The translations under genes and the position numbers were made by a program. Shown here piece by piece: positions 7,853 through 17,529 of a stretch of 64,000 nt of DNA; within the stretch, counting starts at the first letter, position 1; every line of letters begins with the position of its first letter. The stretch lies in NCBI RefSeq assembly GCF_050433505.1, contig NZ_JBNPXC010000001.1:434001-498000 (forward strand). Direction: 5' to 3'. The notes under the pieces were generated by a model. That model was not told the origin of the DNA and did not search any database. It worked only from the letters and a program-made list of their open reading frames with translations. The stretch comes from Methanobacterium_D oryzae (lineage in GTDB: Archaea; Methanobacteriota; Methanobacteria; Methanobacteriales; Methanobacteriaceae).

Positions 7853-8222
7853 TTTAATCCCTTCATTACTGTCTTTAATTACTATTATTATAGTTATACT
7901 AATTATTAATATATTAATACTATATTATATATGTAACTATTTTCCAATTCACTTACCCTTCAAAATCAGTTGTATACTAAATTAAAATAAATTTAAAAAT
8001 AAATTAAAAGGTTTAATTTTCAATATCTATGCTTCAATGAAATATAAAATCTTAAAATTCATCTATTTAACTAATATTACATTATATAGCATTGAGCTAT
8101 AATAATGATTTTTTGATACACTTTTTTCTAAAAGATGGAGTTAAATATAAAAAGAACATAATGTAACTATAATTGAAATCTAATTTTAATTAGTTTATTA
8201 ATATATTGTATGGAGGATTAAA
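7853..8222. other. 370-bp intergenic region with get3 promoter
   Basis: A divergent region between the zinc-ribbon genes (minus) and get3 (plus). A TATA-like AAATATAAAA at 8143-8152 would place a transcription start near 8175, giving a leader of about 48 bases that ends in a strong GGAGG ribosome binding site 6 bases before the get3 ATG. For the minus-strand gene the AT-rich segment at 7900-7935 is the likely promoter. No further gene or strong hairpin is visible. Confidence 0.5.
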
Positions 8223-9206
8223 ATGGCATTTAAAGATCTATTTAAATTCAACAAAGGAAAAACAACATTTGTATTCATTGGAGGGAAAGGAGGAGTCGGT
8301 AAAACAACTGTATCTGCAGCAACAGCATTATGGTTTGCAAGACAAGGTAAAAAAACCCTTGTAATTTCCACAGACCCTGCACACTCTCTTTCAGACTCTT
8401 TTGAAAAAAACATTGGACACAATCCAACACCACTTGCTGAAAACCTTGAAGCACTTGAAATTGACCCTGAAATTGCAATGCAAGAATATCAAGCAAAAAT
8501 GAAGGAGCAACAAGCAATGAATCCTGGTATGGATATGGGAATGCTCCAAGATCAAATGGATATGGCTACAATGGCTCCAGGTATCGATGAAACAGCTGCA
8601 TTTGATAAATTTATGCAGTACATGACTACAGATGAGTATGATATTGTTGTCTTTGATACTGCACCAACAGGACACACTTTACGTTTACTTTCTTTCCCTG
8701 AAATGATGGATTCATGGGTTGGAAAGATGATAAAAATCAGGCGTCAAGTTGGAAGCATGGCAAAAGCATTTAAAAATATCATGCCATTTATGGGTGATGA
8801 AGAAGAGGAAGACCGTGCTTTAGAAGACATGGAAGAAAGTAAAAAGAAAATAAGAGAAGCAAGAGCTATTATGGCAGATCCTGATAGAACTTCATTTAAA
8901 ATGGTTGTTATTCCAGAAGAAATGTCAATTTATGAATCTGAAAGGGCAATGGAAGCACTTGCTAAGTTCAATATGACTGCTGACGGAGTTATTGTAAATC
9001 AGATTCAGCCAGAAGAAGCTGATTGTGAATTCTGTGCTGCAAGACGTAAAATACAGGAGCAACGCCTTAAAACAATCAACGAGAAGTTTGGAAATCAGCT
9101 TATAGCTCAAATACCACTTCAAGCAGAAGAAGTTAAAGGTATGGATAAGCTTAAGGGCATTGCTGAAATTCTTTATGGCGATTCAGAAGCTGTGGCTTCT
9201 AAATAA
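8223..9206 (+). CDS. get3: Get3/ArsA-family ATPase
   Basis: A 327-residue P-loop ATPase with deviant Walker A GGKGGVGKTT at residues 20-29, the switch I STDPAHSLSDSF and switch II FDTAPTGHTLRLL. Archaeal Get3 homologues bind hydrophobic tail-anchor segments; the Met-rich, Gln-rich helix at residues 88-125 matches the substrate-binding region of that clade. C268 and C271 in DCEFC match the zinc-binding CxxC at the Get3 dimer interface, which argues for Get3 rather than a plain arsenite pump ATPase. No arsenite permease or regulator is adjacent. The gene is single, with its own promoter and a GGAGG ribosome binding site. Confidence 0.92.
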   Translation: MAFKDLFKFNKGKTTFVFIGGKGGVGKTTVSAATALWFARQGKKTLVISTDPAHSLSDSFEKNIGHNPTPLAENLEALEIDPEIAMQEYQAKMKEQQAMNPGMDMGMLQDQMDMATMAPGIDETAAFDKFMQYMTTDEYDIVVFDTAPTGHTLRLLSFPEMMDSWVGKMIKIRRQVGSMAKAFKNIMPFMGDEEEEDRALEDMEESKKKIREARAIMADPDRTSFKMVVIPEEMSIYESERAMEALAKFNMTADGVIVNQIQPEEADCEFCAARRKIQEQRLKTINEKFGNQLIAQIPLQAEEVKGMDKLKGIAEILYGDSEAVASK

Positions 9207-9254
9207 CCTTATTTTTAATTATTTTTCTCTGAATTTAATATTTAATTTTTTATT

Positions 9255-10604
9255 TTATAACGCAATTCCTAATATTAAGATTACCATAATTACAAGGAAT
9301 GTATTTGCTATAGGGTCGGTTATACTTGTAGATAGGGGTATGACTATATTATCAGGGTCAAGACCTTTTCTATAGGAAAAGATGTTTAAATAGAATGCAA
9401 TTAACAGCATAAATGGTGTAAGCAGCAATCCAGCTAATGTGCTTATTAAAACCATGTTATTAAGTCCAATAGATGGTATTCCCAGAGAAACTGCTCCAAA
9501 ATGAGCTAAAAATCCTATTAATGGGTAAATAATTATTGCAAGAATTATAATTATTCCAAAGTTTCTTAATGCACCTTCAGTGGGTCTTAATGAGGATTCT
9601 ATTGAACCAATGTGTAATCCTGAAGATAATCTTGCTCCAAGGATACTTACAAGATCTCCACTTTCCCCTGAAAATAGTGGTACTAGTGCCAGAATACTTG
9701 GATTATTTAAAATTGTGGAAAAACTACCGTTTAAAATTGTACCTGCAGTTGTACCAAAGATTGAAGATAAGAAAAGTGTAGGGGTGCTGTGTTTAATGAT
9801 CTTTTTAAGACTAGTTCCTCCTTTTATTCCAACAATAAAACCAGTAATTCCAATTATAATAAATATTGCAAATAAAATTACTTCTGTAAATCCATTTCTT
9901 ATAAATAAAAGTATTTGCACTGCTAAAAGAATTGATGGAATAGTAAATAGGTCTCCTGAAGCAGCTATTAATGGTGTTGTAACGTTATCAGGATCCCAAC
10001 CATTTTCATAGCTTTTAATGGAAATTAAAATTGTTGCGGGTAAAAGTAGTGCTCCTGAAAATATCCCGCCAAGCACGGATATAACTGTGAAATCTACAAT
10101 GCTTATGCTTTCAAATCCAAGTAGAATGCAGAATATTTTTGCTGCAAATGCAAGGAAAATAGACATGATAATTGTTAAAATCATTGCAGAGATAATATTT
10201 TGATTTAAAATGGGGGATTGTTTTAATTCAGGAGATAGTGTACCAATGTGGAGGTTTGATCCTAATCGTGATCCTAATGCTCCAAATATGTTCCCTCTCA
10301 TCCCTATTGCTCCTGGAATGAGAACAAGTAATCCTGGAAGTATTGAAAGAGTATCGGTCATTCCACTAAGGAGAATACCTGCTATTAAATCACCAATAGC
10401 ACATATAAAAAGAGCTGTAAATGTTTCTCCTAAAACGCGTGAAACATCTTTAAAAAAGTTAGTAATCTTACCGCTAATTCTAAATGGCACTTGGAGAAGT
10501 TCTAAAGACCTTTTTGAAACTAGGACTGCTATTTTGACCATCCAGTTTAGAATAATTAGTATATATTCGCGGGTCTTCTTCAGTGTTTTCTCCATCCATT
10601 TCAC
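9255..10604 (-). CDS. MgtE/SLC41-type divalent cation transporter, duplicated domain
   Basis: A 449-residue membrane protein made of two MgtE-like membrane halves. Each half has a glycine-rich re-entrant signature (GAIGMRGNIFGALGSRLGS near residue 100; SGDLVSILGARLSSGLHIG in the second half) and a helix ending in a DPDN motif (GWDPDNVTTP and KGLDPDNIVIP). Magnesium or another divalent ion is the likely substrate. It lacks the cytoplasmic N and CBS domains of bacterial MgtE, like eukaryotic SLC41 and other archaeal forms. The start is GTG with a GGTGGT ribosome binding site; an in-frame stop lies immediately upstream. Located 109 bases behind the Lrp gene and near a PhoU/RCK_C gene that may regulate it. 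Confidence 0.85.
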   Translation of the reverse strand: MKWMEKTLKKTREYILIILNWMVKIAVLVSKRSLELLQVPFRISGKITNFFKDVSRVLGETFTALFICAIGDLIAGILLSGMTDTLSILPGLLVLIPGAIGMRGNIFGALGSRLGSNLHIGTLSPELKQSPILNQNIISAMILTIIMSIFLAFAAKIFCILLGFESISIVDFTVISVLGGIFSGALLLPATILISIKSYENGWDPDNVTTPLIAASGDLFTIPSILLAVQILLFIRNGFTEVILFAIFIIIGITGFIVGIKGGTSLKKIIKHSTPTLFLSSIFGTTAGTILNGSFSTILNNPSILALVPLFSGESGDLVSILGARLSSGLHIGSIESSLRPTEGALRNFGIIIILAIIIYPLIGFLAHFGAVSLGIPSIGLNNMVLISTLAGLLLTPFMLLIAFYLNIFSYRKGLDPDNIVIPLSTSITDPIANTFLVIMVILILGIAL

Positions 10605-10713
10605 TTAACCACCTTGAAATTAGCATATGGGCTGAGTTATAGTAATAATTCCCAAATAGGCATAATGCACTATTTTTTCTGCTTTTTAGTAATTGACTCG
10701 TGGACATTTTTAT

Positions 10714-11160
<447 letters not shown>

Positions 11161-11179
11161 TGTTTATCCAACACCTGTT

Positions 11180-11238
11180 TGGTTATATAAAATAGGATAT
11201 ACCTTTAATTATTTATAAAGGTTTGGGAAAATTTCCAA
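11180..11238 (-). promoter_or_regulatory. Promoter of the Lrp gene with candidate operator
   Basis: Read on the minus strand there are two TATA-like boxes, CTTTATAAAT (11211-11220) and TTTTATATAACC (11180-11191). The first gives a leader of about 30 bases, the second a nearly leaderless mRNA. Directly upstream of the first lies TTGGGAAAATTTCCAA (11223-11238), which matches its own reverse complement at 14 of 16 positions, the kind of site Lrp-type dimers bind. Autoregulation is inference. Confidence 0.4.
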
Positions 11239-11352
11239 TATTTTAACAAAAAGTGGGTATTTTTCTAACATATCATGCAATATTTGGTAATATCCCATAA
11301 AATTTTATTTAAAAGTAGATGTAATTTATTAATCATAATTTTTTAAATTTGA

Positions 11353-11958
11353 CTAATCTTCAATAATTTCACTATATTCAAGATCTTCTAATTTAATTTC
11401 ATTTTTTGCAAGTTTTTCAAGCAAAATTCCACCAGTTTCATTTCCTTTAGTTAAAAGGGTGTCATCAGCAGCAAGGATAGTGTTTTTATCAGGACCGTAG
11501 ATCCATGATTCATTCCTTCTTATTGCTATAACTGTCATTCCAGTCCTTGTAGCAAGAAGTAATTCTCCTAAGGAATTACCTATTAATTCTGAACCTTCAA
11601 CTATTGTTATTCTTTTTATAGTTTCATCTGATTCTTCCATAACCATCTTAAATACGGGATGTGGTCTCATGTCTCTTAAAACTAGATCTGCAATATCTTT
11701 TGCTGAATCTGCTATGGTTTCTGCAGCTTCACCAACTTCAAGAAGAGCAGTTAACTTTTCGGCATCTTCAACAGTTCTTGCTGCAAGTAGAGATTCTTTT
11801 TTTATCTGATAATTAAGTCTGTTTACTTTGTTTTCTAGTTTTATAACTTCTTCTGCAGCATCTTTACTGTTAAATAACATTGCTGAATAAGCTAAATCTA
11901 CCATTAATTCTGACATATTTTTCATTTCAATTAAAATATCCTTAATACTCTTGGGCAC
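11353..11958 (-). CDS. PhoU-like plus RCK_C (TrkA-C) regulatory protein
   Basis: A 201-residue soluble two-domain protein. Residues 1-100 are a PhoU-type helical bundle (MKNMSELMVDLAYSAMLF, later EVGEAAETIADSAKDIADL); residues 115-195 are a TrkA-C/RCK_C domain (EGSELIGNSLGEL, GMTVIAIRRNESW, LAADDTLLTKG). The PhoU-RCK_C combination is widespread in archaea next to MgtE-like or potassium transporters and is thought to gate them; some RCK_C domains bind cyclic di-AMP. No NAD-binding RCK_N part is present. The MgtE-like gene lies about 750 bases away on the same strand, with the Lrp gene between. Confidence 0.8.
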   Translation of the reverse strand: MPKSIKDILIEMKNMSELMVDLAYSAMLFNSKDAAEEVIKLENKVNRLNYQIKKESLLAARTVEDAEKLTALLEVGEAAETIADSAKDIADLVLRDMRPHPVFKMVMEESDETIKRITIVEGSELIGNSLGELLLATRTGMTVIAIRRNESWIYGPDKNTILAADDTLLTKGNETGGILLEKLAKNEIKLEDLEYSEIIED

Positions 11959-12127
11959 CTTTCATCCTCCATTTTTTCTAGGTCTATTATTGTATAATAT
12001 ATAAAGCTTTTAAAAACTTTTTCATTATTTTAATACTCCATAATATGTGATGAAAACAGACTTATTTAAAGAATATTAATTAAATATATAAAAGAATTTA
12101 AAAAATTTTAAGTTAATTGTGGTAAAA

Positions 12128-12925
12128 ATGCACGAAGGAAAAAAATTCATTCATGAATTAGATGTACAAAAATCTGTAGAACTCATATGTAATTTTATTA
12201 AGGCTAAATTAGACGAATCTAAAACTAATGGACTTGTTATAGGCTTAAGTGGAGGAATAGATTCTTCAGTTGTTGCATATCTTTGTGCAAAGGTGATAGA
12301 AAGCGAAAAAATACTTGGACTTATTCTTCCAAGTAAAACAACGTCTAATGAAGATATAGAAGATGGAATACTTGTAGCGGAGAATTTGGGAATTAAATAC
12401 AAGACTCTGCACATAGATGAATTGATAGATCCTTTTCCAAAAATGTGTCCTGAATGTAGCAATAGTGCCCTTGCAAAGGGGAATCTAAAGGCACGAATAA
12501 GGATGATGCTTCTTTATTATCACTCAAATTCCATGAATAGATTAGTTGCAGGAACTGGTAATAGAACAGAACTACTTGTAGGATACTTCACTAAATATGG
12601 CGATGGTGGAGTGGATATTCTCCCAATAGGTGATCTCTATAAGACGGATGTAAGAAAAATTGCAAATTATCTTGATGTTCCAAAAAAAATCATTGAAAAA
12701 GCGCCTACGGCAGGTTTGTGGACCGGGCAAACTGATGAAGAAGAACTAGGAATGAAATACGATCTTTTGGATAAAATATTATATCTTATGGCAGATGAAA
12801 ATTTAGCCATCAAAGAAATTGCAAAAAAACTTGACATTCCAGCTGATGAAGTTTTGAGAATAAAGAACAAAATGGAAACATCAAAACATAAATTATCATC
12901 ACCTTCCATAGCACAAATTAGATGA
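12128..12925 (+). CDS. nadE: NAD+ synthase, ammonia-dependent
   Basis: The enzyme amidates nicotinic acid adenine dinucleotide to NAD+ in the cytoplasm. The PP-loop SGGIDSSVVAYLC is near residue 42, and the later motifs AGTGNRTELLVGYFTKYGDG and PTAGLWTGQTDEEELG are diagnostic. The length (about 265 residues) fits the single-domain form; no glutaminase domain is present, so free ammonia is the likely nitrogen donor. I place the start at ATG 12128, which has a GTGGT ribosome binding site; an in-frame GTG at 12119 would add three residues. Followed 24 bases later by cutA, with leuS further on in the same direction. Confidence 0.94.
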   Translation: MHEGKKFIHELDVQKSVELICNFIKAKLDESKTNGLVIGLSGGIDSSVVAYLCAKVIESEKILGLILPSKTTSNEDIEDGILVAENLGIKYKTLHIDELIDPFPKMCPECSNSALAKGNLKARIRMMLLYYHSNSMNRLVAGTGNRTELLVGYFTKYGDGGVDILPIGDLYKTDVRKIANYLDVPKKIIEKAPTAGLWTGQTDEEELGMKYDLLDKILYLMADENLAIKEIAKKLDIPADEVLRIKNKMETSKHKLSSPSIAQIR

Positions 12926-12949
12926 TAAAGATGTATAAGAAGGGATAAT

Positions 12950-13261
12950 ATGTATGCTTTAGTTTATATAACTACATCTAGTAAAGAGGAGTCAAAAAAG
13001 ATAGCAAATAAGCTTGTTGAAGAAAAATTGGCAGCATGTATAAATATTATATCTTCAATTGAGTCAATATATTTGTGGAAAGGAAAAATTGAAGATGATA
13101 AGGAATCTCTTCTTATTGCAAAAACTAAAGTAAATACTATAGATATGATTATAAAAAGAGTTAAAGAAATTCACAGTTATGAAACTCCTGCTATTTTGGC
13201 AATTCCAATAATAGAAGGATCTAAAGATTACCTGAATTATTTAGATAGTGAATTAGAATAA
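12950..13261 (+). CDS. cutA: CutA1 divalent-cation tolerance protein
   Basis: A 103-residue CutA1 protein: VYITTSSKEESKKIANKLVEEKLAACINI at the start, then the core IYLWKGKIEDDKESLLIAKT and HSYETPAILAIPI motif. These form a very stable ferredoxin-fold trimer. It is linked to copper tolerance in bacteria, but its biochemical role is unsettled. It follows nadE by 24 bases with a GGGATA ribosome binding site and is probably cotranscribed. A folded repeat element begins 26 bases after its stop. Confidence 0.92.
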   Translation: MYALVYITTSSKEESKKIANKLVEEKLAACINIISSIESIYLWKGKIEDDKESLLIAKTKVNTIDMIIKRVKEIHSYETPAILAIPIIEGSKDYLNYLDSELE

Positions 13262-13287
13262 TTATTTTGTAATTTAATATTGGTTTT

Positions 13288-13343
13288 GAGGTTGAAGAAA
13301 ATTGAAAATTTTCTGAACCACAAAATTCAAAGAATTTTGAGGC
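13288..13343 (+). repeat. Double-hairpin repeat element, copy A
   Basis: The sequence opens with GAGGTTGA (13288-13295) and then has two hairpins with 3-base loops: AGAAAATT/AATTTTCT (13296-13303 and 13307-13314, loop GAA), spacer GAACCA, and CAAAATTC/GAATTTTG (13321-13328 and 13332-13339, loop AAA), ending AGGC. The same framework words (GAGGTTGA, GAACCA, AGGC) occur in copy C at 18992 with different stem sequences that still pair, which supports a conserved fold. The closing GAGGCGAT also serves as the ribosome binding site of leuS, 7 bases from its start codon. Confidence 0.7.
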
Positions 13344-13350
13344 GATTAAT

Positions 13351-16215
13351 TTGACAAATCATAATATAGAAAAGAAATGGCAGAAAAATTGGCAAGATTC
13401 AAATATTTTTGAATCTGATCCTGATAATAGGGAAAAGATTTTCCTAACAGTAGCTTATCCTTACCCAAGTGGAGCAATGCACATAGGACACGGAAGAACT
13501 TATACTGTACCTGATGTTTACGCACGTTTTAAAAGAATGCAGGGATTCAATGTCCTTTTCCCAATGGCATGGCACGTGACGGGTGCTCCAGTTATAGGTA
13601 TTGCAAAAAGAATTGAAAGGAAAGACCCATGGACATTAAATATCTATGAAAATGTCCATAAAGTTCCAAAAGAAGAGCTCAATAAATTTATAGACCCAGA
13701 ATACATTGTAAAATACTTCAGCAGTGAATATCATGATGTAATGCAGAATATGGGCTATTCAATAGATTGGAGAAGGGAATTTAGAACTACCGATCCTCAT
13801 TATAAAAAATTCGTGGAATGGCAATTTAGAAAACTTAAAAGCAAAGGATATGTAGGTAAAGGAAAACATCCGGTAAAATACTGTCCAGAAGAAATGAATC
13901 CAGTAGGAGACCACGATCTTCTTGAAGGGGAAGGTATTGCAATAAATGAACTTACACTTGTTAAATTTAAGATAGATGATGATTACCTTGTAGCAGCAAC
14001 TTTCCGTCCTGAAACACTTTTTGGAGCTACCAATTTATGGTTAAACCCAGATGAAGAATATATCCGTATAAAAATATATGATGAAAGCTGGATAATAACC
14101 AAAAAAGCGTTTGATAACATTATTCATCAAAAAAAGGATGTTGTCATTGATTCTCCTATTGATGTGAAAGAACTGATAGGTAAATATGTAAAAAACCCTT
14201 TAACTGATAAAGAGCACATTATACTACCCGCTTCATTTGTAGATCCGGGATATGGTTCTGGAGTTGTTTATTCTGTACCAGCACACGCTCCTGCAGATTA
14301 CATAGCTCTTAAAGACCTTAAAGAGAATGAAGAAGTGCTTGAAAAGTATAATATAAAAGAAAAAGTGGAAAAAATAGAGCCTATTAATATTGTAAAGCTT
14401 GAAGGATTTGGAAAATTCCCTGCTGAAGAAATAATCCAGAATTTCGGAGTTAAAAATCAGAAGGATTCAAGACTTTCTGAAGCCACAAATGAGTTGTATA
14501 AACTTGAACATGCAAAGGGAGTTATGGCCAATATTCCAGATTATGATGGCTTAAAAGTACCATCTGCAAGAGATGAAATTATAGGAAATCTTCTTGAAGC
14601 TAAAAAAGGAGATGTAATGTATGATTTTGCAGAAAAACCGGTTGTGTGCAGATGTGGTACAGAATGTGTGGTTAAAATACTTGAAGATCAGTGGTTCCTT
14701 AAATATTCAGATGAAGAATGGAAACAGAGCACATACAACTGTCTTGCCCAAGAACAAATAGTTCCTGCGGAGATAAGGGCTAATTTTGAATACTATATTG
14801 GATGGTTAGAAGATTGGGCTTGTAGCCGCCGATTTGGGCTTGGAACAAAACTTCCATGGGATAATCAATGGTTAATAGAACCTTTAAGTGATTCTACAAT
14901 TTATATGGCTTATTATACAATTGCGAAATACATGAAAGATATTGATCCTGATGATCTTGATGATTCATTCTTTGATGATGTATTTTTAGACCTTGATAAG
15001 TATTCTGGCCAAATAGATGACCAGCTTTTTGAAGATATTAAAAGTGAATTTAACTATTGGTATCCGTTAAATTGGAGACTTTCAGCTAAAGATCTGGTTG
15101 GAAATCACCTTTCATTCCATATGTTCCATCATTCAGCAATATTTCCTAAATATAAATGGCCAAATGGTATTGTAGTCTTTGGAATGGGCCTTCTTGAAGG
15201 AAATAAGATGTCTTCATCAAAAGGAAATGTTATCCTCTTGAATGATGCCATAGATACATATGGAGCTGATGTAGTAAGGCTCTTTTTAATGGCATCTGCA
15301 GAACCATGGCAGGACTTTGACTGGAGAGAAAATGAGGTAAAAGGAACTAAAAGACGATTGGAATGGTTCTCAGAATTTGTAGATAGGGTAGTAGAAATTA
15401 AAGGATCTCCTATATCTTTAAAGAACTTTGAATTGGCCCAAGAAATTAAAAAGCCTATAAATAAATGGATTTTAAGCCAGTTTAACATGCGAATTAAAGA
15501 TGCAACAGAAGCCCTTGAAGGATTCCAGACACGAAAAGCACTACAGGAACTATTATTTATATTTAAAAAAGACATTGATCATTATTTCCATCGTATAGAA
15601 CATGAATTGAATGACAAAGAAACAAAAGAAGAAATTTCAAACGTTTTAACATATATATTAAGTGGCTGGACACGTTTAATGTCTCCATTCGTACCTCATA
15701 TATCTGAAGAACTATGGAATAAACTTGATGGAGACGGATTTGTATCAAATGCGCAGTGGCCAGAGTATAACGAGGATTTAATTGATGAGAAAGTCCAGAA
15801 AGCTGAAGAAATGGTACAAGGGCTTGCAAATGATATAAATGAAATTAAAAAGATAATTGATACTGAACCAGAGAAGATACATATTTATATTGCGCCTCTC
15901 TGGAAATGGGATGTCTTTGAAATTGCAAAAGAAATTGGAAGGCCAGATATAGGACAAATTATGGGAAGATCCATACAACAGAATCTGCATGATAACAAAA
16001 AGGAAATCGCTGACTATGCAAAAAAAATAGCAAGAGAAGTGACAAAAACAAAATATGTGGGTAAAATTGATGAATATTCCATCATAAATGACTCTTTAGA
16101 TTTCCTTTCACGTGAAGTAGGTGCTGAAGTAATTGTTTATGAAGAACCAATATATGATCCACAGAACAAATCTAAAAATGCAATGCCTTATAAGCCTGCT
16201 ATTTATATGGAGTAA
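13351..16215 (+). CDS. leuS: Leucyl-tRNA synthetase, archaeal type
   Basis: A 954-residue class I synthetase that charges tRNA-Leu. The HIGH signature is at residues 44-47 in PYPSGAMHIGHGRTY and the KMSKS-type loop (KMSSSKGN) starts at residue 619; between them is the CP1 editing insertion (TFRPETLFGATNLW). The insertion before the KMSKS loop and the C-terminal domain match the archaeal/eukaryotic type. The start is TTG, uncommon for such a gene; the reading frame has no better start and the AGGCGAT ribosome binding site, contributed by repeat element A, sits 7 bases upstream. No intein or frameshift is seen. Confidence 0.96.
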   Translation: MTNHNIEKKWQKNWQDSNIFESDPDNREKIFLTVAYPYPSGAMHIGHGRTYTVPDVYARFKRMQGFNVLFPMAWHVTGAPVIGIAKRIERKDPWTLNIYENVHKVPKEELNKFIDPEYIVKYFSSEYHDVMQNMGYSIDWRREFRTTDPHYKKFVEWQFRKLKSKGYVGKGKHPVKYCPEEMNPVGDHDLLEGEGIAINELTLVKFKIDDDYLVAATFRPETLFGATNLWLNPDEEYIRIKIYDESWIITKKAFDNIIHQKKDVVIDSPIDVKELIGKYVKNPLTDKEHIILPASFVDPGYGSGVVYSVPAHAPADYIALKDLKENEEVLEKYNIKEKVEKIEPINIVKLEGFGKFPAEEIIQNFGVKNQKDSRLSEATNELYKLEHAKGVMANIPDYDGLKVPSARDEIIGNLLEAKKGDVMYDFAEKPVVCRCGTECVVKILEDQWFLKYSDEEWKQSTYNCLAQEQIVPAEIRANFEYYIGWLEDWACSRRFGLGTKLPWDNQWLIEPLSDSTIYMAYYTIAKYMKDIDPDDLDDSFFDDVFLDLDKYSGQIDDQLFEDIKSEFNYWYPLNWRLSAKDLVGNHLSFHMFHHSAIFPKYKWPNGIVVFGMGLLEGNKMSSSKGNVILLNDAIDTYGADVVRLFLMASAEPWQDFDWRENEVKGTKRRLEWFSEFVDRVVEIKGSPISLKNFELAQEIKKPINKWILSQFNMRIKDATEALEGFQTRKALQELLFIFKKDIDHYFHRIEHELNDKETKEEISNVLTYILSGWTRLMSPFVPHISEELWNKLDGDGFVSNAQWPEYNEDLIDEKVQKAEEMVQGLANDINEIKKIIDTEPEKIHIYIAPLWKWDVFEIAKEIGRPDIGQIMGRSIQQNLHDNKKEIADYAKKIAREVTKTKYVGKIDEYSIINDSLDFLSREVGAEVIVYEEPIYDPQNKSKNAMPYKPAIYME

Positions 16216-16343
16216 ATTATTTAATTCATTTCTTTTTTAAACATCTATATTTTTTTAATTTACTTATTTTCCAAATAGCTCTTTTTGAAAATGTATGATA
16301 AAATATAATTATAATCATAAAAATATTATCTATGGTGATAATT

Positions 16344-16637
16344 ATGCTGTCAAAAATACCTATTGACATGAAAAAGGTGAAAAAAGAAGATATTACCAAA
16401 GAAGTTTTAAGAGTTGCGGTGATTGCAGAATTAGATGCTATAAATCTTTATGAAGAACTTGCTTCTGCTGTAGAAGATGAAGACATAAAAAAGGTCTTTG
16501 AAGATGTTGCGAAGGAAGAAAAGACTCATGCTGGAGAATTTCAAAGTCTACTTTTAATGAAGGATAAAGAGCAATTAGAGGAATTAGAAGCAGGTAAAAA
16601 AGAAGTTGAAGAATTAATTGGAAAGAAAAGTTTTTAG
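16344..16637 (+). CDS. Small ferritin-like / rubrerythrin-related diiron protein
   Basis: About 97 residues, a single two-helix hairpin rather than the four-helix bundle of full ferritin. Iron-ligand motifs are VIAELDAINLYEELA and EEKTHAGEFQSLLL, giving the E...EExxH pattern. Size and motif spacing resemble the encapsulated ferritin-like proteins, which form dimers to build the diiron site, but no encapsulin shell gene is in the window and it could equally be a rubrerythrin-like peroxidase fragment family. ATG 16344 has a perfect GGTGAT ribosome binding site 4 bases upstream, so I prefer it to the in-frame ATG at 16332. Converges with the FAH gene, 8 bases apart. Confidence 0.7.
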   Translation: MLSKIPIDMKKVKKEDITKEVLRVAVIAELDAINLYEELASAVEDEDIKKVFEDVAKEEKTHAGEFQSLLLMKDKEQLEELEAGKKEVEELIGKKSF

Positions 16638-16645
16638 TTAGAATT

Positions 16646-17419
16646 TTATTCCACGACATTTTTAAGCATTCCAATACCTTCAATTTCCACCTCAACAGTA
16701 TCTCCAACCTGCATTGATCCAACTCCGGGAGGAGTTCCTGTTGCAATTACATCACCTGGTTTAAGGGTCATTATATTTGATATAAATTCAATAAGTTCAT
16801 AGGCATCAAATATCATATTTTGGGTATTAGAATTTTGTTTTATTTCACCATTGAGCTTTAATGAAATTTTCTGGTTCATTGGATCTAATTCCGTTTCTAT
16901 ACATGGCCCTATAGGTGCAAATGTATCAAAACTCTTAGCTCGTGTCCATTGCCCATCTTTTTGTTGCAAATCTCTCGCTGTCACATCGTTAAAAACGGTA
17001 TATCCCCCTATAAATTCCTCAGCTTCATTCTTTTTTACTTTATGTGCTTCTTTGGAAATTATAATGCCAATTTCTGCCTCATAATCAAGCTGTTTAGAAG
17101 AAGAAGGATAAATAATATTATCTAAATGGCCAATTACTGATGTTGGGGGTTTCATAAATATTATGGGCTCCTCTGGAAGGTCCATCTTAAGTTCTGCAGC
17201 ATGGTCTTTGTAATTTAATCCTACACAGATAATTTTGGATGGTAAAACTGGCTCATTTATTTTAACATCTTCAATTTTATAAATAGAATCTTTTTTGAAT
17301 TTTTCAATTTGAGAGGAGTTAATTGCTTCTATAACTGAACATGAAAGTTCTATTATGTGATTATCTTCTAATAAACCTATTTTTTGTTTTCCCTCATTTG
17401 TAAATTGTATAATCTTCAT
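16646..17419 (-). CDS. Fumarylacetoacetate hydrolase (FAH)-family protein
   Basis: A 257-residue protein of the FAH superfamily, whose members hydrolyse, hydrate, decarboxylate or isomerise beta-diketo acids using Mg2+ or Mn2+. Key segments are ICVGLNYKDHAAEL, the metal ligands in DYEAEIGIII and the TVFNDVTARDLQ motif, then KSFDTFAPIGP and ATGTPPGVG. Archaea lack the tyrosine-catabolic context, so the substrate is unknown; acylpyruvate hydrolase or oxaloacetate-related activity is possible. It stands alone on the minus strand. Confidence 0.85.
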   Translation of the reverse strand: MKIIQFTNEGKQKIGLLEDNHIIELSCSVIEAINSSQIEKFKKDSIYKIEDVKINEPVLPSKIICVGLNYKDHAAELKMDLPEEPIIFMKPPTSVIGHLDNIIYPSSSKQLDYEAEIGIIISKEAHKVKKNEAEEFIGGYTVFNDVTARDLQQKDGQWTRAKSFDTFAPIGPCIETELDPMNQKISLKLNGEIKQNSNTQNMIFDAYELIEFISNIMTLKPGDVIATGTPPGVGSMQVGDTVEVEIEGIGMLKNVVE

Positions 17420-17507
17420 AAATTCACCAATTAAATTGAATCATGCTTTATTTTAAAAACAAGAATTAATAAAATTAACATTTTTTATTTTTAATGCACT
17501 TCAAAAA

Positions 17508-17529
17508 ATTAATAGTCCCATGTTATTTT
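17508..17529 (-). pseudogene. Stranded original C-terminus of the 17614 membrane-protein gene
   Basis: Read on the minus strand this stretch encodes KITWDY and a stop. The intact paralogue at 21224-21532 ends LLKITWDY-stop with the same codon pattern, and the paralogue at 24872 ends LLYITWE. The neighbouring gene at 17614 instead ends LLKISNI-stop exactly where the inserted repeat element B begins. The tail has therefore been cut off from its gene by the insertion. Confidence 0.7.

Noticed and set aside
8198..9122. Several open frames antisense to the get3 gene
   Set aside because: They run opposite to a strongly coding gene, lack ribosome binding sites and have composition typical of reverse-complement shadows.
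10480..10707. 75-codon minus-strand frame between the Lrp gene and the MgtE-like gene, possibly a frameshifted N-terminus of the transporter
   Set aside because: It overlaps the transporter's start in another frame, has a weak ribosome binding site, and its sequence shows no helix, domain or match to a transporter N-terminus. An in-frame stop immediately precedes the transporter GTG with a good GGTGGT site.
13262..13350. T-box or other amino-acid riboswitch before leuS
   Set aside because: T-boxes are bacterial and no specifier/antiterminator layout is present; the same hairpin pair occurs at other, non-synthetase loci.
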